NCBI GenBank assembly: GCA_019359285.1
Contig: JAHHHQ010000038.1
Coordinates: 124,001-188,000 of the forward strand
Direction: 5' to 3'
DNA from: Nodosilinea sp. WJT8-NPBG4
Lineage (GTDB): Bacteria > Cyanobacteriota > Cyanobacteriia > Phormidesmidales > Phormidesmidaceae
Length of the DNA: 64,000 nt
This document shows positions 10,681 to 19,861 of this stretch, one piece after another (the first letter of the stretch is position 1; each line of letters opens with the position of its first letter). Made by a program: the position numbers and the translations under genes. The notes beneath the pieces were generated by a model that was not told where the DNA came from, did not search any database, and worked only from the letters and a program-made list of their open reading frames with translations.

Positions 10681-10880
10681 ATCTATTGTGGGTAATGCGT
10701 GACAGCTTCATGGGGCGGTTGAGAGACATAATGCTTGCCATCACCGATTTAGGGCTGCGCTCATTGCTCCCTGCGTTGATCTGCCTGGGCTGAAGAATTA
10801 GCGATCGCTCCTTTTTTCTTGGCGAGAGATAAATGAACTTGTTACTCTAAGGAGAGTTTGCGCGGCGTTGGTATTGATCT

Positions 10881-11750
10881 ATGGCATCCCAGTCTAAAAC
10901 CCTGTTTGAGCAGTTCTTCGCGCCGATTCTTTCGCACCTGGTCGATCGCGATGCCCTGCTGCGGCTGCGCGATAGCATTGACTGGGAATCTGGGGCGGCC
11001 GAGTTTACCAATCCCCAGGTGGTGTATCCCAACTATTACAAGATCAGCAACTTCCACGGCATTAAGAACGGCTACCTGAATGTCGATGCCGCCCTCACCT
11101 ACGACCCCATTACCCAGTACGTGCTGCCTCCCGGCGAAACCTGGGTGCGAGAAAGCCTTGTGAAGGCCGTCAACGGTGAGCCTCGGCGGATTTTAGACCT
11201 GGGCTGTGGCACGGGCACCACCACGCTGATGCTCAAACGCCACTTTCCCAATGCCGAAGTGATTGGTCTCGACCTGTCGCCTCAGATGCTGGTGATGGCC
11301 GATTATAAAGCCCAAGCGGCGACGGCGGATGTAACCTTTCGCCACGGCAATGCTATGGCTACGGGGCTACCCGCTGCATCTTTTGATGTAGTGTGCGCTA
11401 CACTCCTGTTCCACGAAACACCCCCGGCGGTGGCTAAAACCATTCTCTCAGAAGCGTTTCGGCTACTGACGCCCGGTGGGCAAATGCTGGTGCTCGACGG
11501 CAACCAGCGCACCCTGCGGGCTGCCGACTGGCTCAGCACCATTTTTGAGGAACCCTTTATTCGCGACTACGGCCAGGGCAATGTGGATGCCTGGCTGGGC
11601 TATGCCGGGTTTGAACGGGTGCGCACCGAGGATGTGTTTTGGCTCAACCAGCTGAGCTATGGCCGCAAGCCGCTGCCAGTAACGGAGCGAGCAGTGCAGC
11701 CCGAGGGCGATTGCCAGTCCGCTGACCTGCCGTTGGCTCAGCCCGCCTAG
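10881..11750 (+). CDS. Class I SAM-dependent methyltransferase
   Basis: A 289-residue Rossmann-type methyltransferase. Motif I is ILDLGCGTGTTTLML (104-118), followed by an acidic strand end VIGLDLSP (SAM ribose contact), then RHGNAMATGLPAASFDVVCATLLFHETPP (motifs II-III). The roughly 90-residue N-terminal extension (FEQFFAPILSHLVDRDALLRLRDSIDWES) is typical of a cyanobacterial subgroup in which a helical cap covers the substrate. The substrate is not evident. An acetyltransferase gene follows after 24 bases on the same strand, so they may share a transcript. Confidence 0.88.
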   Translation: MASQSKTLFEQFFAPILSHLVDRDALLRLRDSIDWESGAAEFTNPQVVYPNYYKISNFHGIKNGYLNVDAALTYDPITQYVLPPGETWVRESLVKAVNGEPRRILDLGCGTGTTTLMLKRHFPNAEVIGLDLSPQMLVMADYKAQAATADVTFRHGNAMATGLPAASFDVVCATLLFHETPPAVAKTILSEAFRLLTPGGQMLVLDGNQRTLRAADWLSTIFEEPFIRDYGQGNVDAWLGYAGFERVRTEDVFWLNQLSYGRKPLPVTERAVQPEGDCQSADLPLAQPA

Positions 11751-11774
11751 CGCATCGAAGCTACGACCCAGGCC

Positions 11775-12323
11775 ATGAGCCAGATCCTACACACCGAGCA
11801 CCTGATACTGCGACCCAGCACCATGGACGACCTCGATGCGGTGCATGTGCTGTGGACTGACCCAGGCATGCGGCGGTTTCTCTTTGACGATCGCCCGATT
11901 TCGCGGCAGGAGGCCAACGACTTTTTGGCGGCCAGCGACGAGAGCTTTACCCAGCAGGGCTACGGGCTGTGGCTGTTTTTTGAGCGCCCGTCTTTTGAGC
12001 GCGTCGAGGATGCGATTGCCCCCTCAAACCAATCCTTGACTATTGCCGGATTCTCTGGGCTAATCGCCGTTCCCGATCAGCCGCCCAGCCTGATTTTTGG
12101 CACCCGGCCCCAGCTTTGGGGCCGAGGCTACGCCCAAGAGGCCGCAGCAGCAGTCTTGCTCTATGTCTTTGATGAGCTGGGTATAGCGCAGGTGGTAGCC
12201 GATGTCGATGAACCCAACACCGCATCAATTCACGTGCTGGAGATGTTGGGCATGGTGCGCACAGGGCAAGCCACGGTGAATGATCGCCCGCTGCTCTACT
12301 ACGCTCTACAAGCTTCCGCATAA
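11775..12323 (+). CDS. GNAT acetyltransferase, RimJ/RimL-like
   Basis: A 182-residue protein of the RimJ/RimL branch of GNAT enzymes, which acetylate N-terminal or small-molecule amines. It opens with TEHLILRPSTMDDLDAVH, the usual L.LR....D strand. The acetyl-CoA segment is PQLWGRGYAQEAAAAVLLYVFDELG (W.KGYATEA form), and the end has VDEPNTASIHVLEMLGMVRTG, the N..S..V.EK.GF motif. The substrate is not evident. It follows the methyltransferase by 24 bases. Confidence 0.88.
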   Translation: MSQILHTEHLILRPSTMDDLDAVHVLWTDPGMRRFLFDDRPISRQEANDFLAASDESFTQQGYGLWLFFERPSFERVEDAIAPSNQSLTIAGFSGLIAVPDQPPSLIFGTRPQLWGRGYAQEAAAAVLLYVFDELGIAQVVADVDEPNTASIHVLEMLGMVRTGQATVNDRPLLYYALQASA

Positions 12324-12485
12324 TTTCCAGAAGTGATCCTGAGTGAGCTTTTAGCTGCCGCTGCACTAAATCACTTGGAAATACAGGCGCAAACCCTTAC
12401 CCTCTGGCTAACGTTTAGTGATTTGTGACCTGGGTTTAGCGCACCCTGCTTACACTAAAGACGTTGGATATGTGGGGACAGGGCC

Positions 12486-14381
12486 ATGGTGCGACTTCAA
12501 CCCTGGCAGTGGGCGGTGCTGGCGCTGCCTGTGGTGGCGATCGCCGGATTCATTTTGACCGCAGCAGGCGCACAAATTCACGCCTGGGGGCTGAACTGGA
12601 TCTGGGGTGTGATCGTCCTGATGCTAGTGCTATGGCGAGGGCTGCTGGCTCGCTGGACCAAGCCCGTCTTTAAGCAGATGGAAGCGGCCCTAGAGCAGGT
12701 TCAGCAAGAGCTGGATGAGGTAACCGAAGCAGAAGCCCCAGTCGGTATTCCTAACGTCGGCTCCGCCGCTGCCGCATTGGAAGACATTCTTGTTGCGGCT
12801 CAGCAAGACCCCCCCCTGTGGGAAGACTGGAACCCTTTTTGGGAGCGCTGCCGCGCAGTAGTGACGGCGGTAGCCCAGGCCCACCATCCCGGCGTGAAAT
12901 ACCCACTGCTTAATATCTATCTCCCCGATGCCTATGGCCTGCTGCGGGGCACCGTGGATGACGTCGATCGCTGGATTGACACCCTAACTCCGGTGCTGGG
13001 CCAGGTGACCGTAGGCCAGGCGGTGCAGGGCTATGAAGTTTACCGCCAGGTCGAACCCTCGGCTCGCAAGCTCTGGCAGGCGTGGAACTGGGCGCAGTGG
13101 TTGATCAACCCCGCCGCCGCCGCCGCTCGCACTTTGAGCGAACCCACCAATGCCCTGGCCAACCAGCAGCTTTTGGGCAATTTGAATGCGCTGCTGCGAG
13201 AGGCCACCCTGCGGAACCTGTACCGCCAGTCGGTAGCGCTCTACAGCGGCGAACTGCCGACCCTGCCCAGCCCCCAAAAGCCTCTGCCCACGGCCCAAAC
13301 TCAAACTCTGCGAGAGATTCTCGACCAGGCCGAGCCGGTGAATGTAGTGGCCGAAAAACCCGTCAACATTCTGCTGGTGGGGCGCACCGGGGCGGGCAAG
13401 AGCAGTGTGATCAACACGCTGTTCGACAGCGATCGCGCTGAAGTCGATGTGCTGCCCAGCACCGACACCATTAGCACCTACCGCTGGCAGGGTGAAGCGG
13501 GCGAAACCCTCACCCTGTGGGATTCTCCTGGCTACGAGCAGGTAGATCGCACCGACTACCGCGACCAGCTGCTCGACTGCGCCCGCGAGGCCGACCTGCT
13601 GCTGCTGGTTACCCCCGCTCTTGATCCGGCCCTGCAAATGGATGCCGATCTATTGCAGGATATGCGTGAGGAGGTGCCCGATCTGCCCGCCATTACCGCT
13701 CTAACCCAGGTCGATCGACTGCGGCCCCTGCGGGAGTGGCAGCCTCCCTACGACTGGCAGTGGGGCAGTCGCCCTAAAGAAATCTCCATTCGGGAGGCCA
13801 CCCGCTACCGGCAAGAGCAACTGGGGGAATTGTGCGATCGCATTTTGCCCCTGGTCACCCGCAACGCCGAGCGCCCTGGTTGGAATGTCGAGGCCCTATC
13901 CACCGCCCTAGTCGAGCTGATTGACCCCGCTAAAGAACTGCGGCTGGCGCGGTTTTTGCGCGATCGCGAGACCAAAATTACGGCCACCGCTCGTTTGATC
14001 AATCGCTATCGTTTGCAGATGAGCACGACCCAAGGGGTGACCGCTTTTCTCAAAAGCCCAGTGCTGAAGTTTCTCGCTACCCTCACCACTGGCTCCCCCG
14101 CCCTGGCCTACCTACTGGCCGAGCAGATTCCGGTGGAGCAACTGCCCGTGGTGTTGGGCAAGCTCCAGCTCGCCTACGACCTGTTTAAGGTGATTGGCCC
14201 CGACCAGGTGCAGCTCGATTTGCTAGCCCTATGGCCGCTACTGCTCGACCACAACGACCAGCCCGATCGCGCTGCCTGGGCCTTTGGCCACGCCATGGTC
14301 GAATACTGGAGTCAGGGGCTGGCGATCGCCAACACCCGCCAGCGGGTTGAGCACTATTTGGGGCAGTACGACACCCGCTGA
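12486..14381 (+). CDS. Membrane-anchored Era/YcjF-type GTPase
   Basis: A 631-residue protein. Residues 8-27 and 32-55 are two hydrophobic segments anchoring the N-terminus. A helical region of about 230 residues follows, then a GTPase domain: G1 GRTGAGKS (about 298-305), the G2/G3 region with STDTISTY and LWDSPGYEQ (DSPG as the DxxG switch II), and G4 TQVDRL near 415 in place of NKxD, a common variant in this family. The C-terminal about 170 residues contain hydrophobic segments and resemble the membrane-associated DUF697/YcjF part. Such GTPases are linked to membrane homeostasis, but the function here is unassigned. The gene stands alone with its own 160-bp upstream spacer. Confidence 0.82.
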   Translation: MVRLQPWQWAVLALPVVAIAGFILTAAGAQIHAWGLNWIWGVIVLMLVLWRGLLARWTKPVFKQMEAALEQVQQELDEVTEAEAPVGIPNVGSAAAALEDILVAAQQDPPLWEDWNPFWERCRAVVTAVAQAHHPGVKYPLLNIYLPDAYGLLRGTVDDVDRWIDTLTPVLGQVTVGQAVQGYEVYRQVEPSARKLWQAWNWAQWLINPAAAAARTLSEPTNALANQQLLGNLNALLREATLRNLYRQSVALYSGELPTLPSPQKPLPTAQTQTLREILDQAEPVNVVAEKPVNILLVGRTGAGKSSVINTLFDSDRAEVDVLPSTDTISTYRWQGEAGETLTLWDSPGYEQVDRTDYRDQLLDCAREADLLLLVTPALDPALQMDADLLQDMREEVPDLPAITALTQVDRLRPLREWQPPYDWQWGSRPKEISIREATRYRQEQLGELCDRILPLVTRNAERPGWNVEALSTALVELIDPAKELRLARFLRDRETKITATARLINRYRLQMSTTQGVTAFLKSPVLKFLATLTTGSPALAYLLAEQIPVEQLPVVLGKLQLAYDLFKVIGPDQVQLDLLALWPLLLDHNDQPDRAAWAFGHAMVEYWSQGLAIANTRQRVEHYLGQYDTR

Positions 14382-14479
14382 ATCACCCTTTACTCTGACC
14401 CACCTCTGAGCTGATGAAGAGACCAGACGGCGGTGGTAAATTGAAAGCGCTCCCGTTGCCCCCTCACCTTCTGAGAACA

Positions 14480-14998
14480 ATGCTGATCTTATCTGCCACC
14501 AACGGTAAAAACCTGGATCTGGCCCACGCCTTTGCCGCCGAAGCCACTAACAGCGGGGTAGCTGCCGAGGTCATTAGCCTGCCTGAGTTGCAGATACCGC
14601 TTTATGACTCCCTGGGGAACAGCAGTGCTGGCGATGGACTGCTCAAGCTGGCCCAAGCCATGCGGCAACACAAGAGCCTAATCATCTGCGCACCCGAGTA
14701 CAACGGCTCTATTCCCCCAGTGCTAAGCAATGCGATCGCCTGGCTCTCGGTCAGCACCGACGACTTTCGCGCCCTGTTCAACTCGCGGCCCGTGGCCCTA
14801 GCCACCCACAGCGGCGGCGGCGGGCAAAAAGTCATGCTGGCCATTCGGCAGCAGCTCTCGCACCTGGGCTGTACGGTGCTGGGCCGCGAGGTGCAAAGCA
14901 CCTCGCAAAAGGCGGCCAACCCCGAGGCGATCGCCGCCCTCGTCAGCCAGCTCGCCGCCCTCGAATCTGCTTACGAAAGCGTCCCCGCCCAAGTCTAG
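14480..14998 (+). CDS. NAD(P)H-dependent FMN reductase
   Basis: A flavodoxin-fold reductase of about 172 residues. I place the start at ATG 14480, with GAGAA just upstream, because family homology begins at once with MLILSATNGKN, the phosphate-binding loop of the FMN site; an in-frame ATG 66 bases upstream would add an unrelated leader. The second FMN loop is CAPEYNGSIPPVLSNAI (the PEYN motif), followed by LATHSGGGGQKVML (GG loop). These define the NADPH-dependent FMN/quinone/chromate reductase family. It likely supplies reduced flavin or detoxifies quinones in the cytosol. Confidence 0.88.
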   Translation: MLILSATNGKNLDLAHAFAAEATNSGVAAEVISLPELQIPLYDSLGNSSAGDGLLKLAQAMRQHKSLIICAPEYNGSIPPVLSNAIAWLSVSTDDFRALFNSRPVALATHSGGGGQKVMLAIRQQLSHLGCTVLGREVQSTSQKAANPEAIAALVSQLAALESAYESVPAQV

Positions 14999-15096
14999 GC
15001 GCATTTAAGCGAAGCGTTACTGGTGGCAAAAGAACAAAGAGTTAAGCACGAAAAGTGAATGATACGTTCTTCTGTCTTGACTCTTTTGCTATTCCC

Positions 15097-17658
15097 TCAC
15101 TTCCTATCCCACTGCTCTTTCATGCGCTGAATGCGCTCCAGCAACGTCTCATTCGACATGCGCGAATTCAGCCGCTCTACTAGCAGCGGGAAAGCCAAAG
15201 GCGAGGGGCGTTTAGTATCTTTCCACACGACCGATCGCTGATCTAGCCGACTGAGCGTTTTCGCCAATCGGTGAGTCTCAAGCTGGTCTTGCAGCACCTC
15301 CCGCTCGGCCTGCTTTAGCAGCAGATTGTCTGGCTCATATTTGGTGAATACCTCGTACAGTAGCGATGTGCTCACCTGGAGCTGGCTCGACGTTTTGCGC
15401 GACCCTGGATAGCCCTTAAACACCAGCCCCGCCACCTGAGCCACACCGCGAAACTTGCGCTGGGTCAGCTCTGAGATGTTGAGGCTGGCGCGAATGTCGT
15501 TCTCCAAATTCTCCAGACTAAAGAAGTCGCTAGAGAATAGATCTTGGTAAGGATACCCCTTGGGGCCAAGAATTTCAAAGCCGTAGTCGTTGACCGAAAT
15601 GGTAAAAGTAGCTGTCTTTTGCTTAGCAAACCGATAGCCCCAAAGAAACCCTAACCCTTCGTGGACAAAGCGACCCTCAAAGGGGAACACGTAGAGGTGC
15701 TGTCCCTCGCGAGTTTTGCAGCTTTCTACTAACAATTCATCAGCGCTGGGCAGTGTTGAGAGGCGCTGCTGGGCTTCGAGAATAGGCTTAACAGTGAGAA
15801 TTTCGTCGTTGGCGATCGCTTGAAAATCCCCCTTGCTCCCCTCAAAAAGAGAAGTGGCAGACGGAGTTTCTGCGGCGAGGGATTGAGGAGATTTAGTCTC
15901 GCTAACGGAGGCTGCCACCGGTTTGAGAGCAACTGCGTTATCGGAGGCGCTGAGGAGCACTCGCACCCGCTCCACTTCACGGCGCAAATGGTGGCTGAGC
16001 GTATCCGAAATTGCCAGCTGACCACCGCCCCAGGTGGGTGTCACTGTAGATTTTTTGCGGGTGCCCTTAACGTAGAGCACCATGTCCTTCATTTGAAAAT
16101 ACTCCAGCTGCCGCCCGGCAAAAAAGAATACATCTCCCTGCTTTAGCCGCGACACAAACGACTCTTCTACAGTGCCAATTTCTTTGCGGTTGGTGTAGAC
16201 AATTTTGATTGGCGTGTTGGAGGTGATGGTGCCAATGCCCATGCGGTGAATGCGGGCCAGTTTCGCATCACTGATTTTGAAAAGTCCATCTTCTCGCACT
16301 ACTTTTTTGTAGCGGGGATAGGCCCCCAGACATTGACCACCGTTTTCAACAAAATCTAAAATCCACTGGTATTCTTCGTCGGTGAGGTCGGCGTAGGCGA
16401 CGGTTTGGCGCAAATTCTCCAAGGTCTTTTGCGGCTCAAAGCCATCGCCGCAGGCCAGGGTAACTAGGTGCTGCACTAGCACATCGTAGGGTTTGTACTG
16501 GGGACGACGGGTTTCCATGTCGCCCAGTTCTAACCCCCGGCGAAAGGCAGAGATTTCGAGCAGTTCCAAGGCATTGGTGGGCAAAAAGAACACTTCTGAA
16601 GTGCCTTCGGGCACGTGGGCACTGCGCCCCGCTCGCTGCAACAGCCGCGCCAGATTCTTCGCGCTGCCGATTTGCACCACTCGCTCCACCGGCTGAAAAT
16701 CGACACCCAGATCCAGCGATGACGTACACACCACCCACTTGATGTCGCCGGATTTCACCCCGGCCTCGATCGCCTCCCGCTCTTTGACATCGATTGAGCC
16801 GTGGTGCAGGGCAATGCGATCGGCCTCCTCTGGCAGGGCAAAGTTCAACGCCTGATACCACCGCTCCGACTGGTTGCGGGTGTTGGTAAAAATCAGCGTA
16901 GATTTCTCAATATCCAACGCCTCCACCAGGGTTTCGAACATGCGCAGGCCCAAGTGCCCCGCCCAGGGAAACGTATCCACCGACTCAGGGCGAATGCTTT
17001 TGATCACCGTGTTGCGCTTCAGATTCGAGCGAATGATCACGGGCTCTGCGCTTAGACCCACAGCGGTTTGAGCCGCTTCTTCCAAATTTCCTAGGGTGGC
17101 TGAGATCGCCCAGGTGCGTAGGGTGGGTTGGAGCGATCGCAGATGCCCCAAACACAGCTCGGCCTGGGTGCCCCGCTTCGAACTCATCAGCTCGTGCCAC
17201 TCGTCTAGCACCACCCCCTGCAAGGTGCTAAACCGCTTGGCCCCGTCTTTGTAAGACAGCATCACCGCCAGCGACTCCGGCGTGGTGATGAGGATATTCG
17301 GCATATGCTTCATCTGCTTAGTCTTGCGGGCAGAGCTAGTATCCCCCGTGCGCGACTCGACGGTAATGCCCCAACCCATCGCCTTGATCGGGGTTTTGAT
17401 CGCCTGCTCAATATCCCGCGACAGGGCGCGCAGGGGGGTGATATAGAGCAGCTGCAAGCCTGCGGTGGGGGTGGCGATCATCTCGGCGATCGCTCCCATC
17501 ACAGCCGCATAGGTTTTGCCCGACCCGGTAGGCACCTGCACCAGCCCGCTACGGCCATCGAGATAAGCGGCCCAGGTTTCAGCTTGAAAGGTAAGGGGCT
17601 GCCAGCCACGGGTGGCGAAGTATTGGGTAATAGGGACAAGGCGCGGGTCAGATGTCAC
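15097..17658 (-). CDS. DEXH-box DNA helicase, Lhr/ligase-associated type
   Basis: An 853-residue superfamily 2 helicase. Motif Q lies in PLTFQAETWAAYL (22-34), Walker A is PTGSGKT (43-49), motif Ia TPLRALS, motif II DEWH (152-155), motif III SATLGN, then the second RecA domain with LIFTNTRNQSERW, CTSSLDLGVDF and the motif VI run LLQRAGRSAH. After about residue 420 it carries the winged-helix and beta-rich C-terminal domains of the Lhr family. The best match is the ligase-associated DEXH helicase, normally near an ATP-dependent DNA ligase and a metallo-exonuclease; no such genes are within reach here. A low-complexity stretch (about residues 585-630, Ala/Ser/Glu-rich) interrupts the C-terminal part. 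Likely role: DNA repair helicase. Confidence 0.9.
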   Translation of the reverse strand: MTSDPRLVPITQYFATRGWQPLTFQAETWAAYLDGRSGLVQVPTGSGKTYAAVMGAIAEMIATPTAGLQLLYITPLRALSRDIEQAIKTPIKAMGWGITVESRTGDTSSARKTKQMKHMPNILITTPESLAVMLSYKDGAKRFSTLQGVVLDEWHELMSSKRGTQAELCLGHLRSLQPTLRTWAISATLGNLEEAAQTAVGLSAEPVIIRSNLKRNTVIKSIRPESVDTFPWAGHLGLRMFETLVEALDIEKSTLIFTNTRNQSERWYQALNFALPEEADRIALHHGSIDVKEREAIEAGVKSGDIKWVVCTSSLDLGVDFQPVERVVQIGSAKNLARLLQRAGRSAHVPEGTSEVFFLPTNALELLEISAFRRGLELGDMETRRPQYKPYDVLVQHLVTLACGDGFEPQKTLENLRQTVAYADLTDEEYQWILDFVENGGQCLGAYPRYKKVVREDGLFKISDAKLARIHRMGIGTITSNTPIKIVYTNRKEIGTVEESFVSRLKQGDVFFFAGRQLEYFQMKDMVLYVKGTRKKSTVTPTWGGGQLAISDTLSHHLRREVERVRVLLSASDNAVALKPVAASVSETKSPQSLAAETPSATSLFEGSKGDFQAIANDEILTVKPILEAQQRLSTLPSADELLVESCKTREGQHLYVFPFEGRFVHEGLGFLWGYRFAKQKTATFTISVNDYGFEILGPKGYPYQDLFSSDFFSLENLENDIRASLNISELTQRKFRGVAQVAGLVFKGYPGSRKTSSQLQVSTSLLYEVFTKYEPDNLLLKQAEREVLQDQLETHRLAKTLSRLDQRSVVWKDTKRPSPLAFPLLVERLNSRMSNETLLERIQRMKEQWDRK

Positions 17659-17754
17659 AGGGCTTATTGAATAAAGATATTGGCCTCATCCCAGTGTAAA
17701 GGGGGATAGCTGCTCAGACTATTCACTGCTCTTGCTGACCCAATCGTAGGCGGT

Positions 17755-17985
17755 GTGGAAAAGAATGTTGAGGCGTTAGAGGAAACAATTATTTGCGGCA
17801 TTGATAACACCAACAATTGCCGCAATTTTTCTCGGATTACCAACATTGAAAATTGCATTAGTCAACCGAAAAAAATAATTAAAATTCTAGTGAGTAAACC
17901 TGAAAAGAGAATTTTATTGACAGATATGAACTTAGGAATATGTCTAGCCTATGCGGTGATAGCCAGAACCTTAGATAAGGGGTGA
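17755..17985 (+). CDS. Doubtful small ORF in AT-rich gap
   Basis: The 471-base stretch 17659-18129 is clearly more AT-rich than its surroundings. It holds one open frame of 76 codons on the plus strand starting with GTG (begins VEKNVEALEETIIC; contains KKIIKILVSKPEKRILL). I recognise no family, and a competing frame lies on the other strand. It may be a remnant of imported DNA. Its end falls inside the hairpin at 17971-17999. Nothing else in the gap is supported. Confidence 0.2.
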   Translation: MEKNVEALEETIICGIDNTNNCRNFSRITNIENCISQPKKIIKILVSKPEKRILLTDMNLGICLAYAVIARTLDKG

Positions 17986-17999
17986 GACCCCTTATCTAA
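17971..17999. repeat. Perfect 12-bp stem hairpin
   Basis: TTAGATAAGGGG (17971-17982), loop TGAGA, then its exact complement (17988-17999). No T-run follows on either side, so a simple intrinsic terminator is not clear. It lies between the minus-strand helicase gene, whose start is about 310 bases away, and the plus-strand TIR gene about 130 bases downstream. Confidence 0.6.
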
Positions 18000-18129
18000 C
18001 TGTTAAAGGTTCATGTTGTAGGGCCTGTTGTGTAAGGGATTGAACAACGTTACTGGAACTGGAATCTTTTGGTTGCCTTCCATTGTCTTGGCTACCAGGT
18101 GTGCATTCTCCTTTTGGCAGCTAACTCCT

Positions 18130-19218
18130 ATGACTAACGCCAAGTCTATTTTCATTTCCTACCGTCGAATAACCAGTATTGACATCGCAGGGCGAATCTA
18201 TGACCGTTTAGTCGCTCATTTTGGCGAAAATAGTGTCTTTAAGGATGGAGATTCCATTCCCTTTGGAGTGGATTTTCGCCACCATTTAGAGCAAGAAGTC
18301 AGCCATTGCCCCGTGCTGCTAGCGATTATTGACCACCAGTGGTTAAAGGTTGCCGATGCTCACGGCAAGCCTAAATTGGCGAACCCCTCCGACTGGGTGC
18401 GGGTAGAAATTGAGGCGGCTCTGCGACGCGATCGCCTTGTCATTCCAGTGCTTGTGAACGGGGCTACGCTTCCCGAAGATGCTACCCTACCCGAAGGGTT
18501 GAGGGGTCTGGTGCATCGCCAGAGCGCAGTGGTGCGCTGCGACCCCGACTTTCACCGCGATCTAGATCGGCTGATTCATCGCATTGAGGGCGTATTCAGC
18601 AGTTTGGCTGTGGGTAGTCCCCCACCCCCGCCGCCGGTTTCTATTCCAATCGATAAGCAGCCTGCTGCCTTGGCTACCGTGAATAAACCCGCTCAAGTGT
18701 TCAGCACTCGGTCGATGGGGCGACGACGCTGGCTACGCATGGCGGGGTTAGGGCTATTGGGAAGCGGCACGGCAATGGCGGTGCGTCAGCAGGTGCCAGC
18801 CCTACAAACTCTAACCCCTGGGAATGTTTCTCAGGCTATGCCCAAACTGGCCACTCTACCCGATCGCCTGGAACAGGCCCTAGAGCAAGGGGAAAGCCCT
18901 GCCCCAGAGCCACTAAGCCTAGAACCCTCTATGGATCCCCCCAAGACAGCGACTCCTGACCCAGAGACACCTACCCTAGAGGCAGTGGACTCGGGTGAAC
19001 TTTACAGCTACGAATCGGTGAGTGTTGATGAGTTTGGCATGGGGCGATCGCAGATTAAATTTTCCACCCCATCCCACAAAGCCCTGCGGCTGGAGACCCC
19101 CATTGGCCCAGTCACCCTACGGTTGGTACCGATTGTGGGGGGGCAGTTTGTGCTAGGTGCCCCCCCACCGAGCTGGGCCACGACCCCTCGCAGTCCCCCC
19201 AAACCATTGCCACCGTAG
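18130..19218 (+). CDS. TIR-domain protein, N-terminal part of a frameshifted TIR-FGE gene
   Basis: I start the gene at ATG 18130 because TIR homology begins at once (MTNAKSIFISYRR); a longer frame from 18028 adds nothing recognisable. Residues about 5-150 are a bacterial TIR_2 domain with ISYRR, FKDGDSIPFG and the WVRVEIEAAL helix carrying the Glu expected at the NAD-hydrolase site. A Pro-rich linker, a basic plus hydrophobic segment (GRRRWLRMAGLGLLGSG, possible membrane anchor) and an acidic/Pro-rich spacer follow. The frame then enters the first strands of a formylglycine-generating-enzyme-like domain (LVPIVGGQFVLGAPP) and breaks at a run of seven C (19160-19166), ending in out-of-frame sequence at 19218. 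Reading one extra C restores continuity with the next entry. Confidence 0.75.
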   Translation: MTNAKSIFISYRRITSIDIAGRIYDRLVAHFGENSVFKDGDSIPFGVDFRHHLEQEVSHCPVLLAIIDHQWLKVADAHGKPKLANPSDWVRVEIEAALRRDRLVIPVLVNGATLPEDATLPEGLRGLVHRQSAVVRCDPDFHRDLDRLIHRIEGVFSSLAVGSPPPPPPVSIPIDKQPAALATVNKPAQVFSTRSMGRRRWLRMAGLGLLGSGTAMAVRQQVPALQTLTPGNVSQAMPKLATLPDRLEQALEQGESPAPEPLSLEPSMDPPKTATPDPETPTLEAVDSGELYSYESVSVDEFGMGRSQIKFSTPSHKALRLETPIGPVTLRLVPIVGGQFVLGAPPPSWATTPRSPPKPLPP

Positions 19219-19229
19219 ACTCGTTTTGG

Positions 19230-19823
19230 ATGAGCGTGCACCCCATCACCCAAGGGCAGTGGCGGGCGGTGGCGCTGCTGCCCTCCGTCAATCGTAACCT
19301 CGACCCCAACCCTGCCTACTTCACCGGCAACGATCGCCCAGTAGAGCAGGTGTCGTGGCAGGAGGCGGTGGAATTCTGCGATCGGCTCAATGAACTCATT
19401 AAAACTCATCCCGATCTGTCCGGTCTGCGGCGCTACCGCCTACCCACCGAGACCGAGTGGGAATACGCCTGCCGTGCCAAAACCACCACCCCTTTCCACA
19501 CGGGCCAAACCCTCATCACCGACCTAGCCAACTACAACGGCACCAAACCCTACCGTCAAGAACCGGTCGGCCAGTTTCGCGGTACCACTACAGCCGTTGG
19601 GGCTTTTGGCAAAGCCAACGACTTTGGCCTCTACGACATGCACGGCAACGTGCAGGAGTGGTGCTCCCCCAACCAAAACACATCCGCTAACGATGCCTGG
19701 CGGGTAGTGCGGGGTGGCTCATGGCAAAGCCCGCCCCAGCAGTGCCGTTCGGCCTATCGATCGGGTCTCAAGGCCGACACCCGCAGCAATGAGGTTGGCT
19801 TTCGCATTGTGGGCGAAGGGTGA
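19230..19823 (+). CDS. Formylglycine-generating-enzyme (SUMF1/EgtB-type) domain, C-terminal part of frameshifted gene
   Basis: This frame encodes the main body of an FGE-sulfatase domain. Landmarks are FWMSVHPITQGQWRAVA (the W.....VT..QW motif), VEQVSWQEAVEFCDRL, YRLPTETEWEYACRA, NDFGLYDMHGNVQEWC and WRVVRGGSWQSPPQQCRSAYR, ending GFRIV. The frame is open back to the C7 run at 19160, reading APPTELGHDPSQSPQTIA, which is what family members have in that position, so this is not an independent gene: the ATG at 19230 is internal. In cyanobacteria such domains are often fused to signalling domains and may lack enzymatic activity. The two parts together would make about 565 residues. Confidence 0.75.
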   Translation: MSVHPITQGQWRAVALLPSVNRNLDPNPAYFTGNDRPVEQVSWQEAVEFCDRLNELIKTHPDLSGLRRYRLPTETEWEYACRAKTTTPFHTGQTLITDLANYNGTKPYRQEPVGQFRGTTTAVGAFGKANDFGLYDMHGNVQEWCSPNQNTSANDAWRVVRGGSWQSPPQQCRSAYRSGLKADTRSNEVGFRIVGEG

Positions 19824-19861
19824 GCGGGATCTCATTCTGGGGGACGGGAAAGAAGGTCTAA

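Noticed and set aside
12984..13637. Minus-strand open frame of 217 codons inside the GTPase gene
   Set aside because: Gln/Val/Gly-rich translation, antisense to the GTPase motifs; no independent support.
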